Assembly: GCF_905163445.1 (NCBI RefSeq)
Contig: NC_053189.1
Coordinates: forward strand, 11,364,001-11,428,000
From: Pararge aegeria
Taxonomy: Eukaryota > Arthropoda > Insecta > Lepidoptera > Nymphalidae
Direction: 5' to 3'
Length of the DNA: 64,000 nt
Below, one piece after another: positions 21,801 to 33,949 of the stretch (position 1 is the first letter of the stretch; each line of letters opens with the position of its first letter). The position numbers and the translations under genes were made by a program. The notes under the pieces are model-generated. The model was not told the DNA's origin. It saw only the letters and a list, made by a program, of their open reading frames with translations, and did no database searches.

Positions 21801-24800
21801 TAGTTTAGATCAGAGATTTATGTACCACATAATTGGTACTATACTAAAAATACCAAACCACATTATCATATTAAAACATTTATTTATCACTGTTGTGAAT
21901 AATGATGCAGTATGCATTTAAGTCTTGAACCCATTGGAATCTTTTGTTCTCACTCATTTATTAAAACTTCTTTCTAAAAAACTTCATATACTAACAAATA
22001 TCCACTCTAGGAGCTTGATGTACAGTGTATATTCATATATTTAGTGCCGAATATAAAAATTAACATGGAAAAGGACAGGATGTGCACAAGGACATGTGAT
22101 TTGAGTGGTTTTTTTGTCATATGAAGCTTTTTCGCTTGGTACTTATCTCTAAAGAGATTTCTTTCAGAAGCGAATGAATGTGGGAAAAAATAAACAGTTA
22201 AATGCCAATAGGTAGTTAGAGACATAACAGTTACTTATAAGAATACAGATATACAATACATAGACAAGCACCGATATATGTATATAAATACCAAATGTAA
22301 ACTTTAACATATAAATATGTATATACATAGTATAATATATGAAATTCAGAGTGAAAGATATACTAATAAACTAATTATACGGAGAAGCCTGATAATGCTA
22401 CTTAAGTCTGTTAAAGTTCACTCATAATTAAGATTGACGATATGATAAATTTTCGCTTTATAATGTTTAATAATGTGTCCCCACCAGTCAGTTCATATTT
22501 GCATACCAACGATAAGTGTTGCAACTTATTCCGTTCCCCATTTATGATATTTCGTAGGAATTCAGATGAGGAAGATGAGAGCAATTCCTACGACTTGGAA
22601 ACTGTTGAGCAAGCGTTGGGTAACTTACAAGTGGATGCACATAATGCTAACTTGTCACCAGTACAAGGTAGGTGAATTAGTTTTAATGTTTATATTTTTA
22701 AATGATTTGATTCCATACAAAAAGTACTCAACTTTTACACGATCGAATAAGTATAAAATGTCACACTAGGGATTCGTAACGTAAAGTTCCATACCGAAAC
22801 TATGGAAGAACTTTTTATGCTTATACTCCTAATCGTAGAGTCCTGTTAGAAAGGCGTACTTTCTGTACTGCTTACTATTTTAGAAACATTCCGCAATGTA
22901 AATGAACAAACGATACTCGAAATCGACTTACAAGCAAGCAAATCTCATACAAAAAATACAGGTTTAATGTGAAAATGCTTTAAAGGTGCTGTGGGTGCAA
23001 TTGGAGCCCCCGTGCCGGTAGCAGAACTAGAGGGGGGCGACGAGTCGGGATTAGTCATAGTGGAAACACCCACTGCACCTATTAACAACATGGAGATGCT
23101 GTTTAACCAAGTAAGTTAATTACGTGGCAGATATAGATTCAGGTTCAGTAGTCATCTATCATCATTCCATCCGATGGATTTCCAAACCTGGATCAATTTC
23201 AATTTATTCGCATTTCACATTACATTACCCATACGTATATATATGTTCATAATAATATCACAATAATCAAAAGAAATTGTAATGAAAACCCTGTTAGGGC
23301 GCAGACCATTTATTATGCTCTCCATTGTTGCAGATGACAGAACTGCCTCCAGATATACGAACATGTCTTTTGTCTGGGCCGCTACAGTTTGTTCCTAAAT
23401 ACATTTACGTGGAAGAAGAGTGGAATAAGACATGCAACGATAATGACAACGATAAAGTTACTGAACTTCTTAACCAATACAAAAGGGACAATGGTTAGTA
23501 TTTGATTAAATCAAAGATTCTGCATACTCAGTTCAGCAATTGTGTGTTTTGGAGTCCAAATAGCCTGGAAAAGCTCCGGAGCCAAAGATCTGATATCATG
23601 ATATCAGATCATATCTTCTATGAGGGGATCTTTGTTCCAATGCACAGATTTTTCTAATAATAATAGCTTTGTAAACTTGCCTCACTTTATAATGAATACG
23701 GTCATATCATAAGAATATTGTCTAAGAGAAGTGCAGAAAACCTTTGCAGGGTTTTTATAACATGATACAGAAGGTATTATCTTAAAGGTAAATCTATTAC
23801 CTTCAAATCCATCAAAACACATATAATACTTGGAACCAACTTGCTCCGCTTTCGTCTCACACAAGATAGAACAATGATTGTTAAATTGTAAAATGATGTT
23901 TGAATAGAGCAACTGCTGAGTTTCTTGCCGGGTTCTCCTGTTTAAAATCTTCCGAACCGGTGGTAGAGTCCACAAATAGACACGCTTCATGTTTCAAAAG
24001 TAATTATATTAGGCCTAACTAATATAAGTGTGTATAACTAATATAATAATAAATAAATATACTACGACAACACACACATCGCCATCTAGCCCTAAAGTAA
24101 GCGTAGCTTGTGTTATGAGTACTAAGATGACTGATGAATTTTGTAATGAATAATATACACAAATACTTATTATATACATATATTAGTATAATATAAGTGT
24201 GTCCGTTTTTTGAATCTACCACCGGTTCGGAAGATTCTACAGAGTAGAAGCCGGCCAGAAACTCAGCAGTTGCTCTGTTCAAACATAATTTTACAATATA
24301 ACAATCATTGTTCTATCTTGTGTGAGACGAATAAATGAATTTAGAGTTTTGATGATTCTTGTTAAAACGCTTTTAGAGATCGAAGTGGGCAGTGTAGCGG
24401 ACAGAGTCGCGGCTGGTGGCTCGGGGTGTGACGAAGAAACGTATGAGGATGCGGCGCCGCTGCACGGAGACCGTCTTTTCCACGCGTTCCTGACACGATT
24501 GCATCAGAACCCTGGCCAAATACTTCGGTAAGCATAGTTACTACTGCGGCGGGTGTCCTTCTTGATGCAAACACCATAAGTAATCTAACACACCTTTAAA
24601 TTATAGCGAAATTACCTTCGTTTTATCCAAATTTAGCGGATTAGTAGACTTCTAGGAGCCGTGATAGCCCTTTGGGTAGGACTTCGACTTCACTCTCGGC
24701 GGGCCGAGCTCAAATCCCAGCACGCATCTAACTTTTTTAAGTTGTGTGCGTTTTAAGCAGTTAAAATATCACTTGAAAATATTTTGAAGAATTTATAATT

Positions 24801-25513
24801 TCAGAATTTTCACTGTTCTTGTCTGGGGTGGGAGGTTTCAACAGTGGCTAGTTACGACCCTACCGATAAAGACGTGTCGCTAAGCGATTTGGCATTCCGG
24901 TACGATGTCGCGTAGAAACATCCGTTCATTAAACTGCCATACACCTACGTTAACCCATTACCTTGAAGAATTGAAAAAAAGCCTTTGTCTGTAGTTTCAC
25001 CTACTGGTAAGCAATGATGCACTCCAAGATAAGGCTAACCTTTTAGTTACTAACCCGGTATGGGTTAAATACAGCTACCACTAAAAGGTGTAATCGGTTT
25101 CTACGCGACATCGTACAGGAGCGCTGAATCCCTTAGCAGGTCTTTGTGTTAAGTAGGCGGTAGCTACGGTCGAAGCCTCCAGCCGTTCGAGCAAATATTT
25201 ACATACAAAATACTTGACTAACAGATATTCAAGAGAGGAGCCTCCACTACTCGGGGCACCGCTTCCGACTTCCGAGAACACAACCGACTCGCCACACATG
25301 CCCACTGTATGTAAGCGATGCGGTTCCGGCCTCGTCTGCGAACTGCAACTAGTTCCCGCCTTCGCGGACACATTGCGCATACATAACAACAATTTGCCGT
25401 TGACGCATCTCCACTTCCTGTCTGTTCTCATATTCACGTGCTCGCAAAGCTGCTGGCAACCGAACGACAGGCTGGTTGAGGAGACTGTCCTGTTTCAACC
25501 GGAAGTCATTTAA
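18878..25513 (+). CDS. PDCD2L: PDCD2L, programmed cell death 2-like protein
   Basis: Eight exons join in frame: 18878-18985, 19348-19514, 21193-21387, 22558-22667, 22986-23110, 23334-23493, 24377-24527, 25225-25513. The product is 434 residues, longer than the vertebrate protein (about 360). The N-terminus (KVYLGYEEELI, NYTINKIGGLPDWPP) is the PDCD2-family signature. Two paired-cysteine zinc-type motifs follow (C50/C53 and C81/C86). The middle is acidic and weakly conserved (residues 110-220). The C-terminal PDCD2_C domain has C368/C371 and C411/C415 with the TCSQSCW ending and ELQLVPAF. In the family, PDCD2 proteins chaperone uS5 (RPS2) during 40S subunit assembly, and PDCD2L shuttles with pre-40S particles. 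Introns hold LINE, SINE and inverted-repeat debris, with no damage to exons. No close polyadenylation signal was identified. Confidence 0.93.
19727..19930 (-). pseudogene. Decayed retroelement fragment in PDCD2L intron 2
   Basis: Minus-strand AAAAATGGCTATGTTGTAG and GAAATGGGAGCAAGAGG reproduce the NGYVV...MGARG phrase seen at 5427-5660. It contains a local duplication of the 'GGGAGCAAGAGG' piece and frameshifts. Confidence 0.5.
19979..20505 (+). pseudogene. LINE reverse-transcriptase C-terminus (RTE-like) in PDCD2L intron 2
   Basis: Reading frames give RALIFPIFTYAAETWTIKAA, then a frameshift near 20115, then WCWRRMLRIPWTARRTNASI, RILEYFGHIARRDGDNLEK and KRPRGRSPIRWSDQIR to a stop at about 20471. 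A (GA)n tail follows at 20488-20503. The 5' part is missing. It is a 5'-truncated non-LTR insertion, sense to the host gene. Confidence 0.8.
20760..20870 (+). repeat. GCCCGCGACTTCGTC-family fragment
   Basis: Starts AACTAGCTGTTGCCTGCAAC and continues TTTGATTTTGTTTTGAAAAC, matching the left end of the element at 14291. In PDCD2L intron 2. Confidence 0.5.
20955..21118 (-). repeat. SINE family 1, partial, antisense in PDCD2L intron 2
   Basis: Contains GATGAATATTTTTATGAATAATA, CCAGTTGTGGGAATCATATC and GGTTGCGCTGCCCACTGCAC, the reverse complement of the SINE head and body. The 3' end is absent. It stops about 75 bp before PDCD2L exon 3. Confidence 0.75.
23852..24332. repeat. Inverted repeat with a SINE in its loop, PDCD2L intron 6
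   Basis: Left arm 23852-23985 and right arm about 24195-24332 are reverse complements over roughly 130 bp at about 85-90% identity by eye, including CGTCTCACACAAGATAGAAC and CCGAACCGGTGGTAGA. The arms look like two opposite copies of a LINE-type 3' tail that also occurs at 60530-60660. An antisense SINE family 1 fragment occupies the loop. Confidence 0.75.
24045..24180 (-). repeat. SINE family 1, truncated antisense copy
   Basis: ACACACATCGCCATCTAGCC, TAAGCGTAGCTTGTGTTATG and ACTAAGATGACTGATGAA are the reverse complement of the 3' half of family 1. Between the arms of the inverted repeat. Confidence 0.75.
24652..24780 (+). repeat. SINE family 2, 5' part, PDCD2L intron 7
   Basis: GAGCCGTGATAGCCCTTTGGG, GCCGAGCTCAAATCCCAGC and TTAAAATATCACTTG in order; the 3' body is missing. 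Confidence 0.7.
24780..25180. repeat. Two family 3 SINE fragments in opposite orientations
   Basis: About 24780-24960 reads plus-sense (GTCTGGGGTGGGAGG, ACGATGTCGCGTAGAAAC). About 25010-25180 reads minus-sense (GGTTTCTACGCGACATCGTA). They face each other directly before PDCD2L exon 8. Confidence 0.6.
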
Positions 25514-26164
25514 AAGTGGAACGGACATTTTCCACGAACCAATAACGATCGCGCATAATATCATCATGTTAACCGAAAGATGTCAACTGCTGGACGTATT
25601 ATGTATTTTTGAGGGTTTTTCACTGTACATTATTACATGTACCGATGAATTCAACGATTTTATCCACCCAGTGAGGGTCTATCAAAGTTGTGTTTTCTGG
25701 TGCGGGGTTGCCATTCAAGCGCTTTGCAACCAGTTTTGCAAAAAGCGGGCAGTTTGATTGGATGGCAAACCTTATCCTTTTAGCAAAGAGTAGACGTTAC
25801 TACCTTTGTGTTTTCTGCTTAATAATTCTGAACATCTGTTTTAATGAACCCTATATTCTAATTGTACGCTCACGCCATAGAAATGGCCAGCAATGAATGG
25901 CAGCCAGAAAGTGGGGATGAAATGCAGTCTAGTAGCTTTTGTATCCCTTGGCACTTATCCCCAAATACTAGATAAGTTCTAACACGCATGCAAATTGTTA
26001 AACCAACTCCCATCTTAAATTGTTCCACCAAAATTATTAGTTTAAGTTATTTAGGAAACAGATAAATGATTTAAAAGCTCCCAAAGCATAGGTGTCCACT
26101 CAGGCACTGCAGAAAGTTATCGTTTGCTCAACATGGCTATAAAAGTCTGACTAGAAAGGTCTTT
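25514..26164. other. PDCD2L 3' region
   Basis: Sequence downstream of the stop codon, probably the 3' untranslated region and intergenic DNA. No canonical polyadenylation hexamer close to the stop was identified. The open frames at 25476-25757 and 25690-25896 overlap the gene end and show no recognisable domain. Confidence 0.4.
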
Positions 26165-26385
26165 CTACTACATCAGGGCATTAGCGGCCCACGACAGGGT
26201 CTCCTCTCTGAGCAGAGCATGGTTTCGGCCAAACTCCACACACATAATTGATAGACTGCACACGCTATTGTGAACGTTATGAAAACTTTAGGCATGCGGG
26301 TTTTCTCGCGATGTTATCCTTCACTGCTAAAGCAAGTGAGATTTTAATTGAAAAAAAAAACTCATCTGCTACAGGTTAGGTTAGT
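26165..26385 (-). repeat. SINE family 2, partial, minus strand
   Basis: Plus strand shows CGGCCCACGACAGGGTCTCC, GGCATGCGGGTTTTCTCGCG and TCCTTCACTGCTAAAGCAAG, the reverse complement of the family 2 body, diverged. Confidence 0.6.
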
Positions 26386-26690
26386 TAGCTATTATTGCAA
26401 CTCAGTTTGTGAAAAAAAAAGTTATGACGCCATTTATGAAATAAATGTTAATGGAGTGCGTCAGTAACTATTGCAGTACATCCAGTCATGTCCAATTAAT
26501 GAAATGTGATGGTCGTTGTTGGTTCAAAAGGTTTTTTGTTGTGTTTCCGCAGTTATTAACTACTCTCCAGTAGCCAAATTTTTCAATAGTCACGTCTAGC
26601 ATCTATGTTTTAAACTGAAAGTTAAGAATAATTATAATAGCACACGAATAAATGAACTTTTAAATCTTACTGCTTCAAATTAAAACTAGT

Positions 26691-26856
26691 CAGTGGTGGC
26701 AATTCTGTGGAACACAAATTTCTGAACTAAATTGAGATATCTTATGGTAGTACTGTCCTTTTCTAAATTGTTATTATGGTAAACGATAGCACTATGTTTA
26801 CACCTGTCAATTTAGTTTAGTTAAGAAATGTGCGTAAATCAGAATTGGAACCAATG
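26691..26856. mobile_element. Short MITE with CAGTGGTGGCAATTCTG ends
   Basis: 166 bp with left end CAGTGGTGGCAATTCTG and right end whose complement is CATTGGTTCCAATTCTG (14 of 17 match). Ends resemble hAT termini. No clear target duplication. A possibly related end occurs near 30905-30925 (TAGTGGTGCCAATTGTC on minus). Confidence 0.5.
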
Positions 26857-28100
26857 AAGTCGTTCAATTGTTTAGAAATATTTCATAAAATATAATAAAA
26901 TAAAATGCATTATAAATAACTGACAACGAATGAATTACTTCTACTACCGTTTTCTAGGAGATTCCTAGGCATACATCAACCGTTCACCAATAGTTATCAC
27001 CTAAGAGTTGGTGAAACGTTTTTTTCAAAAGACATCGCATAAATCATTAGGCATTCGATTTAGGCGATTAGTGGAAACGGGCATTACTGTTTTATTAAGT
27101 TTTATGCTTTCTTATATTTAATTTGCCAATACAATATTATAATATATTCTACAGTTTATTTATTTAATAAATGTACAATAATTCAAAAAATCTATGTATA
27201 TTTAGAGTGGTAGTGAATTAATACGTCCTTCCCGTTTGAGTCTTATAATTCAAATATAAGCTTAATACTGTAAAGCATCTTAAAAGTTAAGTTAGGTAAG
27301 TTAACTATACTTTTTATTTGACGAGCTTTTAGCATTTCGTCCATGCAACTAATGTCAAAGAGTAGTCATTAAATATTCAAGAAAGCCTTAACAAATGGTC
27401 GATTTGCGTTATTCAAAGATTTATCAATATAAAGCGCATTTATTAGATGTATAATAATTACATAATTTGATTGTTTAGTGCCGCTTGAACTAATTATCGT
27501 CCAATTATCGTAGTTTTCAGGAGATACAAAAAATATTCTATATTATGCCCTTATTGTTTGTATATAAATCTGATTATAAACCCAGCAATAATGTTAAAAA
27601 AATAGTGAAGCGAAATAATAATAAAAGTATATAAAAGTATATAAAAGTATATATATATATATCTTACCTATTTTTTAATTTTATGTTCTTTTAGGTTTAT
27701 TGTAAAAATGTTGTACATTACAATACAAATAGTATTGAAAAGGAGTAATTTCTTGTGTACCTTGTTTTTCCAAAACAGCCATAGTTAAATAGACCGCGCG
27801 TTCGAATTATGAACTTAAATATTTCTTCAGATTACAGCAATAGAGTGTATGCATGTACAACTTCATATTTGTAACTCACGATAATGTAAATAACTAGCAT
27901 CGATTGAAAATAAAAAAGCAGGAATCTGATCGCAGCTCTACCTACTGGGTCCAATTGGGAATCTAAACCATCCAGAGGAACATCAATCCAGCCGCAGAAA
28001 GGAGTGTAGAGATTATCTCCACTCCTTTCTGCATAATTCTTTAAACATATAAATAATTATTATATTTATAAATTTATTGGATCTGACAGTCTCACATAGC
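26857..28100. other. Gene-free AT-rich stretch
   Basis: No coding signal. Contains an AAGTATATAA tandem with TA run at about 27625-27663 and a perfect 13-bp-arm hairpin at 27994-28032 (arms GCAGAAAGGAGTG). Confidence 0.5.
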
Positions 28101-28109
28101 GACTTTACT

Positions 28110-28721
28110 GATGTCACAGTTAAGAGTTTATTTAAACAAGCTGACTTTTTTTGCGTGCGAGAGTAAAAGTTACGTGCAGTGTCCTATTCACTCGCACGCT
28201 AAAATTCTAAATTCAAAAAAAATGACGCCGCTATCTAGATGTCCGAGCAAGTATTGGTTGCCGCTAACCATAAGCAGTTTCTTATATTATCTCAAAAGTT
28301 TGCTACGTTTATGTATCTCCGCAGCCTCCTTGCAGATTTTACGTAGATCTGTGTCCTGCAGCTTCCGGTTGGGCATGTACCTGTTAAGTTCACAGTGCCC
28401 CGTAAGCGCTGGCTCTAGGATGCATAAGTTCTTTTTTAATTTAGTGCTTCGGATGCGGCCCTTCTTTTGAATGGTTTTATTAGTACTCTAGAATGGTTCA
28501 GTTTTTTGTTAGTTGTCTCCAGCGAATGAATGTGTGGTAGCTGCAATAGGTTTGTAGGGCGTGTTGGGTACTCCGCACATTGGCTCAGGACCTATCTGCT
28601 TCTCCAAAGCGCCCGTTTCCTTTCGTTGGTCTTCGTTTAGTTGTGATAAAAAATCGATCTCTGGTTTTTTTATTTGTTTGTAACCAAATGACGTTCTATA
28701 ATTTCGATTGCCGCAACGCAA
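28110..28721 (-). pseudogene. Decayed Jockey-like LINE, RNase H end
   Basis: Minus-strand frames include KQIGPEPMCGVPNTPYKPI near 28560-28600, then after stops ALTGHCELNRYMPNRKLQDT near 28345-28420. This is the order seen at the end of RNase H domains in Jockey-type and related LINEs (IGPEP..GVP, then LTGHC.LN.H). Stops and frameshifts show it is dead. The plus-strand 119-residue frame over it is a shadow. Confidence 0.65.
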
Positions 28722-29089
28722 AATTTGGATTAATGGTTATATAATTATTGTTATCTTCAAAAAGTATGAAGAAAACATGCATGCAACCTATTCCATTATC
28801 GATTCGATTGTACTTATTTATCATTTACAACGATTTATAATTATTTTGTGCAAATTATGCCTGTTACGACTGTGATGTAAAACTACGTTTTTGTTGTAAT
28901 AATTATTAATATTTAAGGTGTTATTAATGCTAATGAATCTACAACTTTCATAGAGGTTCCGAATTACGGAAAATTAGTAGGTGTAAGCTTGTAGAGAATC
29001 TAGATAGAACTTAACTTTAAAGTTAAAATGCCTTTTTCTTGTTTTGGGAAAGTGAGCGAACTAAGCTCTATCTAGTGTGGCTTAATTTA

Positions 29090-29671
29090 CCGTACGCACC
29101 AGCATGAGATAAAAGTCGCAAACCTTAACGACCGACCCCTGGACCCTTGCGCAAATTCTCACAATAGCTCCCAGAACATCTTCTTTACATAGAACAACGT
29201 TAATTTAGGATTTTTTGTGGAGTCATTTATCATACCCTTTTTCATTGTTTCATTTCCTACTTGTTTGTTAATTGTTTACACTGTTATGATATTGGATAAC
29301 GTTATTTTTAAAATGTAAATAAATTATAAGCTATCTTGAATGAACTTTGAAGAAGGAGTTACGATTTTTGTTGACTAAAAAATATATTTACAAACAGAAA
29401 TGTATCGCTTAAACACATGTATGCAGATTATAGCTAGCCAATAGAAACTACCTTAAAAGTAACCTTAACCAATACCATTACACTTTTAAACAATGAACAA
29501 ACCAATAGGAAGTCAAACAGTAAAAAAGGGTATTATAAATGACTACAAAAATACTAAACTAACGTTGTTTTATGTAAATAGATGTACCGGGACAAATCGT
29601 GAGAATTTGCGCAAGGTTTAATTGAAAGGGCGTTAAGGGTTGCGCCATTTAACTGACGCTGGTGCGAACGG
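29090..29671. mobile_element. 582-bp MITE with long terminal inverted repeats
   Basis: The two ends are inverted copies for about 190 bp each. Left starts CCGTACGCACCAGC; the right end's complement is CCGTTCGCACCAGC. Shared blocks include TTGCGCAAATTCTCAC and CATTTATXATACCCTTTTT. TA lies on both sides (29088-29089, 29672-29673), compatible with a Tc1/mariner-type target. No open frame for a transposase. Confidence 0.82.
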
Positions 29672-32600
29672 TATAATATGTGACACAGATGTGCTGCTAC
29701 AAACATATACTGGTAACTAAATATATCTCATAGAAACTTTCAAACTGTATTAGACTCCTTAGGTCATGTTTAATAACCTTCCTCAAAAAAATCTATGAAA
29801 GGCAAAAAAATATATCTAAATAGTAGGTAGTGATTAGCGCGTTGAAACGAAACAAAAAGGCTTTAGCTTTATTATAAATAGAGGTGCTCAATTTGTTGTA
29901 CATAAATCTCTGAACTTCACTAAATTAACATGACATAAAATTATTATGTTCTTTACCGCAAAGAACACTGAAAAGGATCGTACGCTGTACGTACTATTTT
30001 TAGACATTTCAATTAAGTTGTGTTAAGAGATTTGGGTGCAACAGACTTGACACTAGTGCCAATCGATAAGCATAAATCCTCGAACTTATTGTCACGTCGA
30101 TTAGTGCCTGAATGTTTATATATATCTGCGGTCAATGTCAATTACAGTGCAAACCGTAAATATACCTAACATTGTTGATTAAACTCCCGTCTTATTTGCT
30201 GCAATAAATGGTACGGTGTGAATATATACAACAAATAAAACTAAAACATAGATTATACATTAAATGTACATATTTTGAGGAATAGAATAAGCGTTCTTTT
30301 TAAAGATCTTCATATGCTGGCCCTATTCATGTCTGGGGCTAAATAGTTGTAATTTCAATTACAGAGTTTGTCCATGGAAATTATTATTAAATATTGTACT
30401 AATAAACAGGTCGTTATTTCGGTTAGTAAGGCGTACCTACACTGTTACCTAATGAATGTGGCATAACGTCTGAATAGTTGTTTCTTTACAGTTCAAAGGA
30501 CAGCCCCTTTCAAACGGAAGAAAAAAATCCCTGCTTTACACTTAAACTGTTATGCCACGTGTATTAATAAAGTTGTTAAAGATAGTCAAAAGGAGAGCTA
30601 TATTTACTTATTTTCAAGTAATTTTCTCTTTAAAATAAACTTTCGTTAACAACTTACTATTTTCATATGAATAAAATTTAAAATATTTTAATTCAGTATT
30701 TCTAATCTCTAAAATAACGTTAAAATAACGCTAGCCTGTTAAAAAAATATATCACCTACTTAGTAGTATCTGCAATAATTAAAGCATTTGTGTCATATTC
30801 TTATGTACACTAAACTAAACTAAATTGACAGGTCTTGAAAAAAGTGTTTTGACTTAGTGGTTTTAAGACTTGTAATTTTAGTGTAGTTTAAAAAATAATA
30901 GATAAGACAATTGGCACCACTATCTATTTTAATAGAGTCACTTTCACAAAAAATAGTCTATTTTGAATCAAGTACGAATTTATTTATTTTTGAACAACTT
31001 CCTAAAAAGGCGGAGATTCTCATTTCAATATGTTCTTTTTTTAACCAAATAATTTTAACGCATCGTTTTAATAGATATCTAGCTTGTAACTCCTGAGTTT
31101 TGTGAGAATTGACTGATATTTTTATCACACTTAAATTTAATCCCCAGTTAAAGCATTTAATTCGTAATCGAGTGTATCTGGAACTAATACTATAGTGGTA
31201 TTTCAAATGCAAATATAAAACACTCGTTTAACAGCGTCAAAGTACAGCGCCAAAATGGCGTCATTCACAACCTGTCGATATTAATAGAGGTTAGTGCCTT
31301 ATTGGAATGATAGTAGCTACCGTGTTATGACATCGTACTTATGCACGCGCACATTTGATTTCGCAACAATTACTTACACAAGCTAAATACATGATACATA
31401 TAGACCATGGACAAGCTAAGCTTAATCTTTGCAATTAGATTAGCTGGATAATCTTTGCATAAAGATATTGGCGCCAATTATGTTTTAAAACTTAAAGAAT
31501 AGTTTATATAAAAGTGACCCAAGTAGTGCTATCTCTTTATATATATAACCATATTTTGCGAAAGAGATCATAATACGACATCCTCATACGACGAACATAG
31601 AGAAAAGGATTTGACTTCATTTTGACTGCCGTAATTTTAGTTAATGGACTGAAACCAACAACAGAATTGGCTCCATTTTTTTAACAGCCAACGAGTATAT
31701 TTGAATAAGATTTTATATCAAATACGTAAAAAGCTCCAATTCTGTTGTATTATTATTAATGTTATTAAATTCTTAGATTAAAGTAACAGACTCACACATT
31801 CCTTTTTTTATGTTTACGCACAATATTGTCATTCCAATGCTTTCAGTGAATCTTCAAAGTTTATGTACCTACCTAATATTTCAATTAGTAGATAACAATA
31901 AATTAAATTAAACAAATAATTTGCAGTTAAAGTTTTATTATTTAAACTACCTAAAATAATCATTGTTCGCTTAGGGCTTGCCACTGGTCATTCAAGTGTG
32001 AAATATTTTCCGTTGTAATCTAATCTATTTAACAGTATGTATTGACCTACGTTTGCTTTATCGGCATCACACGTTGGTTGGTTGGTTATCTACTCTAGGT
32101 AGAGTCAATGAATGTCTGAATAGTTAATTTCTGTCCTGCCTGGCATTCTACTGGCAATCTACCGACCCAAATAGTACGACGTAGCAATAATACTTATCTA
32201 AATCACTTTCAATATAAATAACTAGCATCAATTGAACATAGCTAACGAACGGACGTACCCCATCGCATTTATAAAATTAGGTTGGCAAGTAGCAAAAATA
32301 AGTAAAACGTTCGTCCACGTAGGTCAATCGATGCTTGCATCAACATCACGATCAGCAACACTCGAGCTGAACGAGTGGATGCCGCGCGAATATTAGAATT
32401 CAGGACTCATTTTTTTTAAGAAGATACCTACGTAGTAAAACAGGTCTCACTTGTAGTGTTTGTATCCTCATTGGGTAGATGCGTAAATAAAATTTGGTAT
32501 CACACGTCTCTGGATAGAAACTTTTTTAAACCTTTTTTTTTTTTGGGTTGCTATATAACAAGTACATGAATTCATAGTAGGAATTAATAGAATGTTCTAG

Positions 32601-33373
32601 TAATTTTGTAAAAAATATTGATATATTATTTCCACTTATTGATTTCAGTAACTAATATTTGCGCAAATAGATCAATCGTTAAAAAATCATTAAATAACAG
32701 TTAGTAGTGATGCACCAAGCATGGGTTATTAAATATTGCAAAGAAAGGAACATAATAAACTTGAATTTTTGGAATACCTAAAACCTATATTAATACAAGC
32801 ACTACAACATACTATACTATAAATATACTATAAATTAAAATAGTATACTTATGTAACCAACATGATTTCGGTTAATCGTTAAAGATTGGTTTTTCAGTGC
32901 GAAAACGAAGCCACCATTCGTGCCAGTTGAAGAATTTGTAAGGGTTTAATATAATTTAAATTATGCAAGGTGTGTAAAATTTTTAACAAAAAACCGTCGC
33001 ATTTTGTTTATTTATACTTTATAAATTAATTGTAGGACCATGTTCTTTCTCCAGTTGATTTTTAATTGCTTTTAATATGCTTTTGATTTGTCAATCTGTG
33101 AGTTTGTGTCAAAAAGAATCTAAAAGCTGTGTATCGAAACCAACCATAGATTATGGTAGAAATTATCGTACAATATTATGCTTTATGGTAAAAATTGTAA
33201 TTTTAAATATAGTAACCCTGATTTCCATAAATGAATCGGCGAGTCGGAAACCGAATGGTGCATAGAATTTCAATCATTGTTAATTGATTTGTGATTTGTA
33301 AGTTAAGTTCACGTTTGATCAATTATTTCACATTGTGAAAATTCTTTGTTCTAAAACATAGGCGTGTTGAAAA
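29672..33373. other. Gene-free stretch upstream of p23
   Basis: AT-rich, no recognisable domain in any frame; short frames at 30911-31212 and 33077-33265 look random. A possible degraded MITE end is at 30905-30925. The last about 100 bp would hold the p23 promoter and 5' leader, with ACATAG just before 33362 as a possible leader splice acceptor. Confidence 0.45.
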
Positions 33374-33868
33374 ATGTCGGGTGAAACTCCAGTACCTCCT
33401 CCCGTTTTATGGGCGCAACGCAAAGAAGAAATTTTCCTCACATTTAGCATTGAATCCAAAGATCCGTCAATTAAAATAGAAAAGGACTCTGTCTATTTTA
33501 AAGGTATTAACGCGCTCGACAAAAAGGTTCACGAGGTGACAATTACTTTGTACGATGCCGTGGTTCCTAAAAAAAGTGCCTTTGTAAATAAGGGTCGTTG
33601 TATAGAAATGGTGCTGTCGAAAGAAAATAAAGATGCTCCCTACTGGCCGTCTCTAACGAGTGATAAAAAGAAACCGCATTATCTTAAAATAGATTTTAAT
33701 AAGTGGAAAGACGAAGACGACGAGGATGAGGAAGGCGGTGGCGCGACAAACGACATCGAGGAAATGCTCCGCACAATGGGAGGCGGCGCCGGCGATAGAG
33801 CCGAGAAGCCGTCCTTCGACGATGTGGAGAGCGATTCTGATGACGAAAACTTACCCGATCTGGAATGA
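33374..33868 (+). CDS. p23 HSP90 co-chaperone (CS domain)
   Basis: A 164-residue open frame from ATG 33374 to TGA, uninterrupted by introns. Residues 8-115 form a CS domain: VLWAQRKEEIFLTF (W13), the W91-PSLT motif and W111-KDED at the end of the fold, all typical of p23/Sba1 proteins. The tail (112-164) is acidic with EEMLRTMGGG, as in p23 of animals. p23 binds ATP-bound HSP90 dimers, slows ATP hydrolysis and stabilises client complexes in cytosol. Polyadenylation signals AATAAA are at 33894-33899 and 33939-33944. The single coding exon is notable beside the intron-rich neighbours. No poly-A tract or flanking duplication marks it as a retrocopy. Confidence 0.95.
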   Translation: MSGETPVPPPVLWAQRKEEIFLTFSIESKDPSIKIEKDSVYFKGINALDKKVHEVTITLYDAVVPKKSAFVNKGRCIEMVLSKENKDAPYWPSLTSDKKKPHYLKIDFNKWKDEDDEDEEGGGATNDIEEMLRTMGGGAGDRAEKPSFDDVESDSDDENLPDLE

Positions 33869-33949
33869 TGGCCCCCGTAGTGGTTACGCTTATAATAAAT
33901 TCAGTACATTATGTATATTTTAAGGTTTTTACAGTTATAATAAAAACTT

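Noticed and set aside
23682..23990. 102-residue minus-strand frame in PDCD2L intron 6
   Set aside because: Overlaps the left arm of the inverted repeat and a LINE-type tail; no conserved protein pattern.
28111..28470. 119-residue plus-strand open frame
   Set aside because: It is the shadow of a decayed LINE RNase H segment read on the minus strand.
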